Positions 30,842 to 41,690 of a DNA stretch of 64,000 nt are shown one piece after another. The notes under the pieces were generated by a model that was not told the origin of the DNA, searched no databases, and saw only the letters and a list, made by a program, of their open reading frames with translations. The position numbers and the translations under genes are program-made. Each line of letters opens with the position of its first letter. Within the stretch, counting starts at the first letter, position 1. Origin of the DNA: Spodoptera frugiperda (Eukaryota > Arthropoda > Insecta > Lepidoptera > Noctuidae); the NCBI RefSeq assembly GCF_023101765.2, contig NC_064229.1, forward strand, positions 7,912,473 through 7,976,472, read 5' to 3'.

Positions 30842-31809
30842 TAGAGAATACAATCCCGAGCATGTTTTTCAATCCCGGGATTACGGGATTTTAAATGTGT
30901 AATCCCGGGATCCCGGGGCTATCCCGGGATTAGACTTTGTGGTTTCTAATTGGGCTCAAATGAAAACAGAACTTGAGTTATTAAAAAAAAATGATTTTAA
31001 TATCGTTGCACAATATAAATCACATCACAACACAATACAGTACGAAACGAAAATTGACAAAACAATCAAAATACTTTTGCAAGAAATTTAAAAGACAACA
31101 CAACAAAACTAATTAGAATTTCGAAAATACAATCGCAGGAATATCAAAGCATTCAACGTTTCACTTCCAAGCCTGCTTCGTAGTTTATTGCCAATATAAG
31201 CAGCAGCTGAAAACGCTCGCTCAGGTTCTACGCTGGTTGGAGGAATAGACATTAGATATTTATTTGCTATTTCTAAGTGATATCCACGAGTTCCTCCATT
31301 TTCGAACAGGCTCATTTCACGTCTAATACTATTTGCCAACCCTGATTCATTTTGTATTTGTACTTTAGGATCTGGGGAATTCATACTCTTATCAATTTCC
31401 AGCTGTAACTTTTCCTTTAATGTCAATTGGGGTTGGGGGATTCCTTGCTGTAGCTCATCATCTATTTGTGATCCTGATATTTCTTCTTCTTCCGTGTCAT
31501 CTCGACTATGAAGTCTTTTAATAATACTCTTTATTTGCTTCCTCACTAAAGCCTGTGTAGGAACTGGAAATAAGTCTTGCCATTCCAAATCCGATAGTAT
31601 GTATAGTATATCCTACCTATCACAAATGCTTTGAATATAATCTAGGCAAGATGGCGCAATGAACTACGGAATGCAAACTGTTTCAAACCTTTTTATGGAA
31701 ATCCTAAAAATCCCGAGATTAGCCAAGTACAGTCCCGGGATTTTCGGGACAAGAAAACGGCCGGGATCCCGGGATCCCGAGATTCGGGATCCCGGGATTG
31801 TATTCTCTA
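30842..31809 (-). mobile_element. hAT transposon, internally deleted (968 bp)
   Basis: The ends are inverted copies: TAGAGAATACAATCCC at the left and its reverse complement at the right. An exact 8-bp duplication CCCATCTT flanks it, the hallmark of hAT superfamily insertion. Both subterminal zones are packed with ATCCCGGGAT-type palindromes, plausible transposase-binding sites. The interior keeps only the C-terminal part of a transposase on the minus strand. The element cannot move itself but its ends look usable in trans. Its GC-rich ends contrast with the AT-rich interior. Confidence 0.9.
31109..31612 (-). pseudogene. hAT transposase C-terminal remnant (dimerisation domain)
   Basis: The open stretch between stops has no ATG start; it reads from DILYILSDLEWQDLF into about 159 further codons. 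The first half is acidic and low in complexity (DDTEEEEISGSQIDDELQQG). The last 55 residues hold the hAT family C-terminal dimerisation domain: EIANKYLMSIPPTSVEPERA, FSAAAYIGNKLRSRL, then LNALIFLRLYFR, corresponding to the conserved P.TS...ER.FS..G......R..L. The N-terminal BED zinc finger and the catalytic D, D and E region are absent. In intact relatives the protein is 500-700 residues. Stops upstream show that it is no longer part of a working gene. Confidence 0.85.
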
Positions 31810-31817
31810 CCCATCTT
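31810..31817. repeat. Right 8-bp target-site duplication of hAT element
   Basis: CCCATCTT, identical to 30834-30841. Confidence 0.85.
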
Positions 31818-33654
31818 ACACAGAACACTTGCAATCACCAAAACAATGATTACCTAAAACAATTCCACTCAAAAACCTTAAAATTATTCCAATCGATAAC
31901 AGCCACCACTAAAACATAAACTAATTAATAAAAGCCATAATATAAATACGTTGCACATCACTATCACTTATCGATACGCTGGGGGGATAGGGTAAACAAG
32001 CGGAGAGGGGTAACCTTGGATGCGCACGCGCAGCTGCTCAATGATCACCTGCCTCCCGCCGCCATATTGGCTTCTACCAAGCAAACAAGTACACACGACG
32101 CAAAACATTCACATCTTTTTTTGTATTCATAATAAAAATGTCGAAAATTGTATGCTTTAAATTTCATTTTTTGACATTTTCTTAATATTTTTTATGTACT
32201 TAGGAATAAGAGTTGAAAGGTACAATTTGAAGTGTAAAGAATAGGATGGTAAATGACCTGGTAAAGGTTCTAAGGAATCATAGAATGTAGGTCGAAAGTA
32301 GGAAGCCTATACCTCAGAACTTTAGAGATGATGATTGGACTTTAGGAGTGGGGCATCTGAACATCTTGGCGCTGATATGGTAATAATGATGGTAAGGGAC
32401 TTGCTTCTATCACATGCAATTTATAATGAAACTAACGTAAACTTGACTTTTTAATATATATTGTCAAATTTATTTATTATTAAATAATAATATTTATTAT
32501 TAATAAAATAAATATTTTCAGTCATGGTCATCCCATTGCATGGCAAAGGCCTTGTCAAATTGCTACTGCTTATTTATTCAATTAAAAAAGTCGTAGTGTT
32601 ATAAGTTCATTTCTTTATTTGGTATTAATAAAATTGTCACAACATAGCTACTTCAAAATATATAACTTACGTATATTCTAAAATTAATTCGAATTCCTAC
32701 GACAAGTTTCACCTAAAATTTTATCAATTTTATTGAGTATCGAATGTCCACTAGTTATCTATTTAAATCACATTTGCTAATATATTAAATTACAGCGACA
32801 AAATTAGTATTAACGTGTTAATTTCTATTTTAAAATTTATGTTTTGTCACAACACTGCTTGTTTAAAAAAAAAGAAAACTGTTATTTATTGAATAAATTA
32901 AATAAAAATAAGCGAAGAATATTATTTGAAAAAGGAATGTTTGATTGAATTAAGAACTCAAATATCAATGTAATCGAACAAATTAATTGCATTTCGACAC
33001 GAAACAATTTGTAAAATGTGACAGAATTAAAAACAAAACAAAAAATAAGAACACAATTCTTTAAAAGCATTTCAAATAAAAAAAAAATATCGAACACAAA
33101 GTGCCAATGTCAAAAATCTAATGTTCCAAATTCAAATTGAATGCAAGAAACACCTTGCCAGCGACAAAAAAAAACAGAGCTAATGCAAAAGACAGGTGTT
33201 GCAAGTTAATAACTTTTAAAACTGGCCACGATTCAGGCAGTCGAATTAAGTTTTAAGATTAAGAATGAAAATAACAATTTACTTTGATTATTTTGTTATT
33301 TTGTTAATTATATGAATTAAAGTGACATTTTTATTTGTTCTAGATATAGAATTTGAGAAATGGAGTGCCTATACTAGTAGAGTAATTTGAGGCATATCAG
33401 ATAAAAGTCCTCTGAAGTTACTGTTAAGTTCTCGTTCACAATATATTTAACATATGGACTTATAATCCACATCTCTCTTAATCTTTATTAAAATTCTGTG
33501 ATATAATGAAATTAGAAACGAAATTAAACTAAACTTTAAACTACAACATACATAACCTGACGCCTGTTTCCCATAGGAATAAGCAGATACAACGGAACTT
33601 TAAACCACTTAAAATTTAGCAAGCAAATCCCATAGCACTGTAGTATTAATAACA
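31818..33654. other. Unassigned AT-rich stretch with a GC-rich spot
   Basis: No gene. A GC-rich spot at 31980-32080 contains TGCGCACGCGCAGCTGC and CCGCCGCCATATTGG, similar in character to the islet at 23966. The rest is very AT-rich. Confidence 0.4.
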
Positions 33655-33705
33655 CAACGTCACGCCTTTTATCCCCGAAAGGGTAGACAGAACATATATA
33701 ATAAC
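33655..33705 (+). repeat. CACGCCTT...GGGTAGACAGA repeat
   Basis: ACGTCACGCCTTTTATCCCC, GAAAGGGTAGACAGAACATA; related to 15162-15222. Confidence 0.5.
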
Positions 33706-34006
33706 ATGGTCTTCTAGGTCCTTAAACTTAATCATTTATGATCTAAAACTTTATACCAAACTCGAGTATCGAACTAAACAAGAAGCCTACCAACGAAATA
33801 GTCAAGTTGCCAAAACGATCTGATTAAAACCACCTAAAAGGTCAAAATATTCCCAAAAAGCCTATTATAAAAACGTTACGTATAGACTTCCTAGGATTGT
33901 ATTACAGCTTTTTATTATGTACTAGTTTTTGACCTGCCTTTGTCCGTATGAAATTCAAAAGATTAACATTTCATCGCCTCAATCAGAAACACAAAATAAA
34001 TATCTA

Positions 34007-34341
34007 TCCCACCCAAAACATAAATGTGAAAGGCTGCCAAGTTCGATAATATTGGAATGCTTCGCCTATAAAAGAAGTGAGATCTAAATAAGTACCAAGT
34101 TCCATACACAGACCTCAGTTAAAAATGATATAACAAGTTGGCAAGTTTTCACACACTTTGTTATAAACCTACTAAACGCAATGAGTCAAGTATTTTCTAT
34201 TAAAACTTGCCAAGTTATATCATTTTTAACTGAGGTCTGTGTATGGAACTTGGTACTTATTTAGATCTCACTTCTTTTATAGGCGAAGCATTCCAATATT
34301 ATCGAACTTGGCAGCCTTTCACATTTATGTTTTGGGTGGGA
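34007..34341. repeat. Large snapback repeat: 143/140-bp arms, 52-bp loop
   Basis: The left arm 34007-34149 begins TCCCACCCAAAACATAAATG; the right arm 34202-34341 is its reverse complement and ends GTTTTGGGTGGGA. The arms agree throughout except for a 3-base indel (AACAAGTTGG against AACTTGG). The loop 34150-34201 is unrelated sequence. No target duplication is evident. Such near-identity implies a recent origin or active correction. It matches no other copy in the window. Confidence 0.9.
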
Positions 34342-34349
34342 TTTCATTT

Positions 34350-34880
34350 ATTTTTGTAAGGTTTATTTTCTTTTTTCTTATTTTACTTTACTTTGACTAA
34401 ATACAAACCTTCGTAACGAATTTTAGGTCGGTACGACCATTGGAAGATATAGATATTTTTTTTGTTTTAGTTCCTTAGGGGTATGAATTTACACCTTATT
34501 ATTTTTAAAACCGACTCACAATTGGACATTTTCAGATTTTTTCCTTTACCTTGACCTAAATACCTACCTCCATGCCAAATTTCAAGTCAATACGACCATT
34601 GGAAGTGGTCTAGGTTTTTGATGAGTGAGTGAGTCAGTCAGTCAGTGAGTGTATAGTAAAAATAGCGATTTTCTGACGTCAATATCTCAAGACCTACAAT
34701 AGGTACATTAATGAAATTTTGTATTTTAGATAAGTAAGTAGATCTCGACAGATACTAGAAATTTCATATGCGTAGATAAAATAGATTTTGAGTTATAGGT
34801 AGGTCGAACTTGGCCCGAAATGGTTCGTGTAATATAACCCACGGCCGGTGTGTCGGTTTTTTGCTCGAACTTGGCGGACA
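34350..34880 (+). repeat. Interspersed repeat with CGACCATTGGAAG and GAGTCAGTCAGTCAGTGAG
   Basis: GTCGGTACGACCATTGGAAG (about 34427) and GTCAATACGACCATTGGAAG (about 34586) form an imperfect internal duplication with a period near 160 bases. Then follow GATGAGTGAGTGAGTCAGTC and AGTGAGTG and a tail with GTTCGTGTAATATAACCC. It is a widespread lepidopteran type of repeat; class uncertain. Confidence 0.5.
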
Positions 34881-34894
34881 CACTGCCGTGTGTC

Positions 34895-35065
34895 TAGATA
34901 CATATAAAAAACAATTACTGTTGAGTAGCCTCGCTAACTCGGGAACGGCTGGACCGATTTAGTTAATATTGGTCTTGAATAAAATTATTTGTGGAAGTCC
35001 AGGAAAGGCTTAAAATGTGCGAAAAAAAATGTTTAAGACGGTATGAGGTTTCCCAGGTCAGCTAG
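34895..35065 (+). mobile_element. Helitron-like element, family H2, copy 1
   Basis: GAGTAGCCTCGCTAACTCGG, GAACGGCTGGACCGATTTAG, GGTCTTGAATAAAATTATTT and GTGGAAGTCCAGGAAAGGC, ending GGTCAGCTAG before T. The same order is found reversed at 53183-53351. The 5' end is uncertain (a TC near 34890). Confidence 0.6.
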
Positions 35066-35079
35066 TAAGGATAAAAAAA

Positions 35080-35579
35080 CAATTTTAACAAAAAAAAAAC
35101 CGACTTCATAAAATAAATATTCCAAAACAAATTAATATGCACTAAAAAGTAAAAGAAATAATTGCGTATTTTTCAACAACTTAATAGATCAACTAACTTT
35201 ACTAACTCATCACACACATTATAATGTAAGTAGGTACAATTATTGTTATTTCTGGAGTCGGTGTCAGCCAACTAAGATAGGTTTGTTATTTACCTATTAT
35301 CACAACAAAACATTACAGTTTTACACCAGTTGTAAGTAGGTACTTAACCACCACTCCGCCCGTGCCGTGCTAGTTGTTGGCGTTTCCTAGGCTGACACCG
35401 ACTCCAAAAATAACAATAATTGTACCTACTTACATTATAATGTGTGTGATGAGTTAGTAAAGTTAGTTGATCTATTAAGTTGTTGAAAAATACGCAATTA
35501 TTTCTTTTACTTTTTAGTGCATATTAATTTGTTTTGGAATATTTATTTTTTGAAGTCGGTTTTTTTTTTGTTAAAATTG
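35080..35579. repeat. Large snapback repeat: 190-bp arms, about 120-bp loop
   Basis: Left arm 35080-35269 runs from CAATTTTAACAAAAA and ACCGACTTCATAAAATAAAT to GGAGTCGGTGTCAGCC. Right arm 35390-35579 is its reverse complement, beginning GGCTGACACCGACTCC. I see only one or two substitutions and a one-base difference in an A run. The loop contains CCACTCCGCCCGTGCCGTGC. AACCGACTTC-type ends are common on lepidopteran repeats, so this may be a MITE, although no clear target duplication is visible. Confidence 0.9.
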
Positions 35580-36000
35580 CTTTTTATTTCTTGATTTTTT
35601 TGTGAATAACTTATTTGAGTATGGGTTGACCTATTAAACGCGCTGCTCATTTGAGACAGCGCCGTTTAAATGAATAATATTAATATCTATCCATATTGAC
35701 GCATAATTACATTATTTTCAAATGTATATTAACCTGATACCCTTACTTATGATCTGCTGAGCCGACAGCTAACAGTAACCTGTTCATAAGCTACATACAT
35801 AGTCAGTTGTCAAACACACAAACAGATTACCATACCCACATAGATATACAGTCATGTAACTCAGACAGCACATCAAGCTACCCATCACTCTATACCAGAT
35901 ATGCTACTATCTGTCCTGAATTTTATGGCTACTGAGAAAGATAAGCTAATATACATCACTTAAACTCAAACGCAGAGCTCATTCTGCTCATTTTTAAGGA

Positions 36001-36200
36001 GTTCCCTGGATTATCTTCCACATTTATGGTCAGACTTTAAAAAAAATTATATGGGACCACACTGACATCGTACTCTTTCAAACACAAAAAGAATTTCTCA
36101 AATCGGTCTATAACTGCCGGAGATATCGATTAACATACATAAAAAAAAAAAAAAATACGGTCGAATTGAGAACCTCCTCCTTTTTTTAAGTCGGTTAAAA
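36001..36200. repeat. Retroposon-like 3' repeat ending AAGTCGGTTAAAAATAG
   Basis: AAATTATATGGGACCACACT, GAATTTCTCAAATCGGTCTA, TAACTGCCGGAGATATCG, a 15-base A run and GAGAACCTCCTCC. This sequence of phrases is typical of abundant lepidopteran retroposon 3' UTRs. A further tail-like piece is at 36240-36345 (CAGTCCAGTAGTTTCGGAGC). Confidence 0.5.
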
Positions 36201-36345
36201 ATAGCTTATGTTATGCCTAGAACCTAAGCTCTAAGCTTTCCAATAATAAAAGAATTTCGCAAAATCAGTCCAGTAGTTTCGGAGCCTACTCAAAGCAGAC
36301 AGACAAACTGTCATATCTTTTTGCTTTATAATATTGATATGTATT

Positions 36346-37318
36346 CATGTTTATACAATTTTAAAAGGTTTTGTATAAATTATACATGAGTAACGACATT
36401 GTAAGATTTTACTGATAACATCGCTATCATCACACTCGAATGAGATGATATAATATCAGAAGATTTTTGGACCAACCGGTTTTAAACATTTTAGATATTA
36501 TATCATAAAAAATAATTGTCGTTACATAAAAGTGGCATCATAAAATTTTAAGATATCTAGAATATTTGAGAAAGATTGAGGAAAACCTATCGCTATGGTT
36601 TCAATTTTATTCCAATTTTTTTAAGAATTTTGTTTGTAATGTAGGTATGAACTTAAAAGTGGGGTTTTAAATTGTATCAAGACTTAAACTTGTACTTTCT
36701 GTCATTAAATCGACGTTATACTTAAATTAAGTTAGCTAATTATCCAATTTCAGATTTAGTATTTTTTGTTGCACATTTTTACTCAAAAGTTCTACTCCTA
36801 CCATTCAATCCATAGCAAACTACCAAAGAGTATTCATATTTAAAAAACTGAATTCATCAAAGGAGTATTTATTCATCAGATCAAAATAAACTTGACATAA
36901 CGTAACTATTTTACAACATTTTTACGAGTTCAATCGTAAATCCGTATTTAAAATAGTATACAACAGATCTATTCATTGAATTCAGCTATTTTTATTTGGC
37001 GGAACTTTCTTAAATAAACGCGAATCATATGTTAAATATTTCACGAAATCTCTTTAGATGAGTAGTCGGAAGTAGGACTATGAATATGAAGTTTAAATAT
37101 TTGGGAATAAATCTGTAAGCCAAACTTAGAGCAATCAGCATCATCATCATCATACTTTCTATAATATCTTTAGCCTGCAAATGTCCATGGTCAGGGCAGA
37201 CCAGGAACAAACTAATAAAATGCCCAAAATGGCAAAACATCTCTGTCTTTGAGAAAATAATTTAATTTACATATTGTTGAGAACCAATTACAATAAATTA
37301 AATTATTAATATTTTGAA
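36346..37318. other. Unassigned AT-rich stretch
   Basis: No gene. At 37136-37215 a (CAT)n tract and GGTCAGGGCAGACCAGG could be a reversed LINE tail. Confidence 0.4.
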
Positions 37319-37440
37319 GTCATTCAATGACTTCTTTCGCCTTGGGCGAGGCGAGAGGGAGTGTCAAACTACTCCTGTACTCCTGCTTTTCGAGCCGGAG
37401 CCTCGGTAATCTGCTAGGCAGTCCGCAGTTCCGAGACTAT
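37319..37440 (-). mobile_element. N1 SINE-like element
   Basis: GTCATTCAATGACTTCTTTC, GCCTTGGGCGAGGCGAGAGG, GAGTGTCAAACTACTCC, TGCTTTTCGAGCCGGAGCC and GGCAGTCCGCAGTTCCGAG; a short internal deletion removes the TTACTGACTAAAAACCACC block. Confidence 0.7.
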
Positions 37441-38037
37441 GAGCCTGGGAGTTTAAAACCTCTTATGACTCCCACGGGAAGAGAAGGGATTCTATTCATC
37501 ACGTACATACTAAAAGACATGGCATTACCCATTTATCTTCATAAATCTTGCAAAAAGTCTCACTACTTACAAAACATACTAAAATAAAAGTTTGAACACC
37601 CTTACTCTTAGCTAAAGAGCTCTCCTAATTAAGTTGAGCACTTAAAAGCCTGAGTCTCTTACCTCTTAGCTCGGCTAGGTAATTAGCTAAATAGGTTTCA
37701 ACTGTAAGTCTGGGAAAAGTACTTTTTTCAGTTCTAAATGTAATTTTGAAGCAGGTTTGTTTGGATTTAATGATTGGGCTGAGTGTGTGGAGACGTTTTG
37801 ACAATTTATGTTATTAAATAGTCGAATTAAATTTAATTCTAATCTAATAACATTAGATAAAATTGTAGTATTTGATAGTAAAAATTTTAATTTTTCATGA
37901 TGCCTTCCAATTTTTAAATGAATCGAGCGCAAAAGGTACTAATTCACTGGAACTTTTTACTACTCGAATCGTTTTGATAATATTTTATCAAAACGAAATA
38001 TGTTACTATACCTATGTACTTTCATTACAAATACCAA
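37441..38037. other. Unassigned stretch
   Basis: No recognised gene or repeat. Confidence 0.4.
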
Positions 38038-38039
38038 TA

Positions 38040-38766
38040 GTGGAGTGCCTGGAGCATTCAAAACCGTAAAACCTCGGATTAGAGTTACAGTGAATGAATT
38101 AATATGATCGATGTGGGATATTGTTTTTTAAACTATAAATTGCAATGTTTACCCAATTATTTTTTGTGCACTCCATTTTTTCATTGTTTAAACAAATTAT
38201 TATAAAAAATTAATGTTTGACCATATATTTTCACTTTAAACAGTATTTTTTTTATTTATATGTTAAATATTACCTGAGTAGACATATAGGAACATTTTTC
38301 AAAGATACCTGTGTATAAAAATAGCAGTATCTCGAACAGGTAGAAAAACGTGGAGGGGAGAGCGGAGCGACAGCTGCTATGTACAATGGAACTTCTTGGC
38401 CAGTTTAATTATAAATGAAATGCACTCTATTGTGTACATTGAAAAAGATACGGTAATTAATTATGACTAATGAAAAGAAAAAAAAATATTTGTACAAAAT
38501 CTGTTTATTTAAATATATTACATTGTTGTCTACATCAAATATTTTCTTCTACTTCATCTATCTGTATAATAGGTGAAGTATTGGAACAACTATTTCCGCT
38601 GCACTGTAAACATGATACACTGCAGTATAAACTACACTCGCGAGCAACCAAATCGACTCAAACTACATGGGCGCATTCGAAGATGTTTTCTTAAAAATAT
38701 ACTGAATTGTTTTTAAAAACCGATATACCATTAGAAAGCTTACAACTTCAGCTTTATATTGGTACC
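38040..38766 (+). repeat. Left terminal inverted repeat of Tc1-like element
   Basis: Inner end CTTCAGCTTTATATTGGTAC. It includes a notable GC-richer block GGAGGGGAGAGCGGAGCGAC at about 38352-38371. The copy in the right arm matches it. Confidence 0.9.
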
Positions 38767-38800
38767 CGAACATGAATCCAATTGAACACTTGTGGGACGA
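38762..38800 (+). pseudogene. Tc1 transposase C-terminal motif, inverted
   Basis: On the plus strand YPNMNPIEHLWDD is encoded, equivalent to the SPDLNPIE.LWD motif that carries the last acidic residue of the DDE triad (Glu at 38784-38786). It faces opposite to the N-terminal half and lies against the inner end of the left arm. An inversion with deletion inside the element explains this. Confidence 0.8.
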
Positions 38801-39272
38801 CTACCGTGCAGACACATTCTGCATTCGTCAGTTAATAAGACTGGCCTCCATTGTTCTATGCTCCAATCGAAGTGTTCTCGGGCAAATTGAATGCGCGCTT
38901 GCCGATAGCGGGTCGTCAATTTCGGGCCTGTGGTAGGCCGTTTAGGGGTGAGGTTGGCTTCCTTCAACCATCTCCGTACTGTCCACTCGCTGACAGCCAC
39001 TCTTCGAACTCTTCTGAGTTCCTGTTGAACATCGACACCGGTTAAGTGACGATTTCGTAGTGAAGTTGAAATAATAAAACGCTCTCCGAGGTGGACCGGT
39101 GGCGGCTTATTCTTGGTCTTCGATTGAAGGCACTAGTATCTTGATACTACCTGTACCCTCTTGATACTGCAGATTGGCTCAAACTCAGATGAGCAGCAAC
39201 TCTTCGCTGACTTAGTCCTTGTTCCAGTAGAGCAACGACTTGAGCGGCTTCTTCTGGTGTCGTATCCAAAAT
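38801..39272 (-). pseudogene. Tc1 transposase N-terminal half, frameshifted
   Basis: Reading down the minus strand from about 39270, one frame gives DTTPEEAAQVVALLEQGLSQ then RRVAAHLSLSQSAVSRGYR, the first helix-turn-helix of Tc1 transposases, and is cut by a stop codon. After a frameshift near 39090 another frame gives RNRHLTGVDVQQELRRVR, SEWTVRRWLKEANLTPKRP (second helix-turn-helix), REHFDWSIEQWRPVLLTDEC and RMCLHG. The LLTDE string contains the first catalytic aspartate, encoded at 38827-38829. The coding sequence then stops matching at about 38801, so the second aspartate region is gone. Intact relatives have about 340 residues. Confidence 0.85.
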
Positions 39273-39471
39273 TTTTGGAAATAAAATGAAGCGTTTTTGC
39301 GGAGATGTGCACGATCAACTTTCGATAAGGCACAGATAAAGTTAACCTTAATGTGGAGGTTTTATAGGGGTAGTTTGTGTTATAACTTGTTGGAGTCGTA
39401 GTGAGCAAATACTCTAGTCCGCTGAATTAAGTTAAATATTTTAAAAAGTACTGATACAATTTTTATAATAA

Positions 39472-40184
39472 TGGTAACAATATAAAGCTGAAGTTGTAAG
39501 CTTTCTAATGGTATATCGGTTTTTAAAAACAATTCAGTATATTTTTAAGAAAACATCTTCGAATGCGCCCATGTAGTTTGAGTCGATTTGGTTGCTCGCG
39601 AGTGTAGTTTATACTGCAGTGTATCATGTTTACAGTGCAGCGGAAATAGTTGTTCCAATACTTCACCTATTATACAGATAGATGAAGTAGAAGAAAATAT
39701 TTGATGTAGACAACAATGTAATATATTTAAATAAACAGATTTTGTACAAATATTTTTTTTTCTTTAGTCATAATTAATTACCGTATCTTTTTCAATGTAC
39801 ACAATAGAGTGCATTTCATTTATAATTAAACTGGCCAAGAAGTTCCATTGTACATAGCAGCTGTCGCTCCGCTCTCCCCTCCACGTTTTTCTACCTGTTC
39901 GAGATACTGCTATTTTTATACACAGGTATCTTTGAAAAATGTTCCTATATGTCTACTCAGGTAAGATTTAACATATAAATAAAAAAAATACTGTTTAAAG
40001 TGAAAATATATGGTCAAACATTAATTTTTTATAATAATTTGTTTAAACAATAAAAAAATGGAGTGCACAAAAAATTATTGGGTAAACATTGCAATTTATA
40101 GTTTAAAAAACAATATCCCACATCGATCATATTAATTCATTCACTGTAACTCTAATCCGAGGTGAAAACCCCCAGGCGCTCCAC
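39472..40184 (-). repeat. Right terminal inverted repeat of Tc1-like element
   Basis: Reverse complement of the left arm; the inner end reads GGTAACAATATAAAGCTGAA. Small indels separate the arms, for example ACTAATGAAAAGAAAAA in the left arm against ACTAAAGAAAAAAA in the right arm. Confidence 0.9.
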
Positions 40185-40186
40185 TA

Positions 40187-41512
40187 CAATTAGATCGATG
40201 CCAGTTACTACATAAGTAGTACATTTCTTAAAACTCATTCATAGTTATGTAAAACATAGCAGTGATATAATGATATAATTTTACGAGTAATTTTGCTGAC
40301 ACACTCCACCATTCCGCTAAAAAAAGTTTATTTTACCGACAATTTTTCCCGGAAATTCTTAAAAATCTGTTCGTTTAGTAAGAACTATTTTTAAATACTT
40401 CATAGGTATTTCCGTAAACTCGTACCGACTCGAGTGAGAATGCGTACTCGAGAACTCGAGTTCAATGATTAATCGATTCTCTTGTTAGTCGATGTGATTA
40501 ATGGTGTTTTATTGTTGAATTTAATTTTCTATTACTTTTTACAATCAACTGAGAGAATGGACGTCGTAAATACTTAATTGGTAAGTCATATACCGTGAGG
40601 AATCATAATTTAATTAATTTAACAGCTAGTTATAGGGTTTTGAAGAATAAAATATACAATGGCGACGGGTTCCAGGATCTGAAATGAGTTTTTACCATTT
40701 TATGAGTTATTTTAGTTGTAAATCCCATGTGAAAATACGGAGACGTCGTTAAAGATTTGTCCTGAAGGCAGATTATTAATAAAACTGGGAGTGTATTAAA
40801 GTGACAGTTTCCTTTTATTTCTGTGAATGATAGGTAATTGTTTAATGGTTTCAAATTGACATAAAAACACGTTATTTTCTATTTATTCTCAAGATTACAA
40901 CTGTTATCTCGATAACCGTTACTATCATAGTTCTATTTTTCTTAATTGAAATACCAGATGTATTTTTCCGTCTTCAAGGATTAATCACAGAACCTCTCTT
41001 ATACTTTAAAACCTAAACACTCGAGTACAGTCCACAAAAAAAAACTAGAAACACAAAACAAATGCATTTCACAGTTCGTAAAACATCGAAGTCGCAAGGT
41101 CCACTGGTTCCTAATGTCAAAAATTTGTAACCGTTCCCAAGAAAATCGTTACAAACATACTTACTTAACTTCACAAAAAGAACCAATTTTTTTTTTCATC
41201 CAATCCTTTTTACGGAAGGGTTATGGCAGATGCGTAGGCGCAGATGTTAAGAAACACGATTAATGATTTTGCTACTGTAGTGAATGTAGGCAAAGTGTTA
41301 CTTTTTTGTATTATTAATGTCTTAATGCCGTTGGTATTTCAAGGAAGCACGTAGATTTTGGCATCAGGTAATGTTATAACGTCTTTTGTAACTTTCCTTA
41401 AGGGGTAGGCAGAGATGGTGGCCATAGGCGCTGGAACTTTTTGGTAGTCAAAGCTTATGTTCTACTTAATGGCAAGATGGAACTGCACAACATTCATTAA
41501 ATTGTTTGTTTT
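40187..41512. other. Unassigned stretch
   Basis: No gene. Three CTCGAG words lie at 40429-40460. A CACGCC-type repeat piece (GGGGTAGGCAGAGATGG) is at 41380-41420. Confidence 0.4.
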
Positions 41513-41690
41513 AAATCACACTTGTATTATAAATGTGAAAGTTTGTTTGGATGTTTGTCCGCCAATAGCGCTGGAACTACTGAAAGGATTTTGGTGAAAT
41601 ATAGTATTCAGACAGGGTACAAACTGACTTAGGTGATGAGACACTTTTTATCCCACGAGAACTAGTATGTAATAACTATGGGTATATTAA
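41513..41690 (+). mobile_element. Helitron-like fragment, GACTTAGGTGAT family
   Basis: TATTATAAATGTGAAAGTTT, GTTTGGATGTTTGTCCGCC, TGGAACTACTGAAAGGATTT, TGGTGAAATATAGTATTCAG, ACTGACTTAGGTGATGAG and TTTTTATCCCACGAGAAC. This wording is a well-known lepidopteran repeat that ends in a GC-rich Helitron terminus; the end is lost here, leaving CTAG at 41661-41664. Confidence 0.5.

Larger units (their letters stand above)
38040..40184 (-). mobile_element. Tc1-like transposon with ~700-bp terminal inverted repeats
   Basis: The element is 2145 bp and bounded by TA on both sides (38038-38039 and 40185-40186), the target duplication of the Tc1/mariner superfamily. It starts GTGGAGTGCCTGG and ends CCAGGCGCTCCAC. 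The left arm 38040-38766 and right arm 39472-40184 are inverted copies over about 700 bp with few differences. Typical Tc1 elements have arms of tens to a few hundred bases. The 700-bp interior holds a scrambled transposase. The 74-codon open frame in the left arm (38470-38694) is non-coding arm sequence and is mirrored in the right arm. Confidence 0.9.

Noticed and set aside
38470..38694. 74-codon open frame in the Tc1 left arm
   Set aside because: The sequence is duplicated in inverted form in the right arm and has no transposase resemblance; it is arm sequence.
40429..40460. Three CTCGAG words in 32 bases
   Set aside because: Striking but short, with no supporting neighbour sites; probably chance or a decayed micro-repeat.
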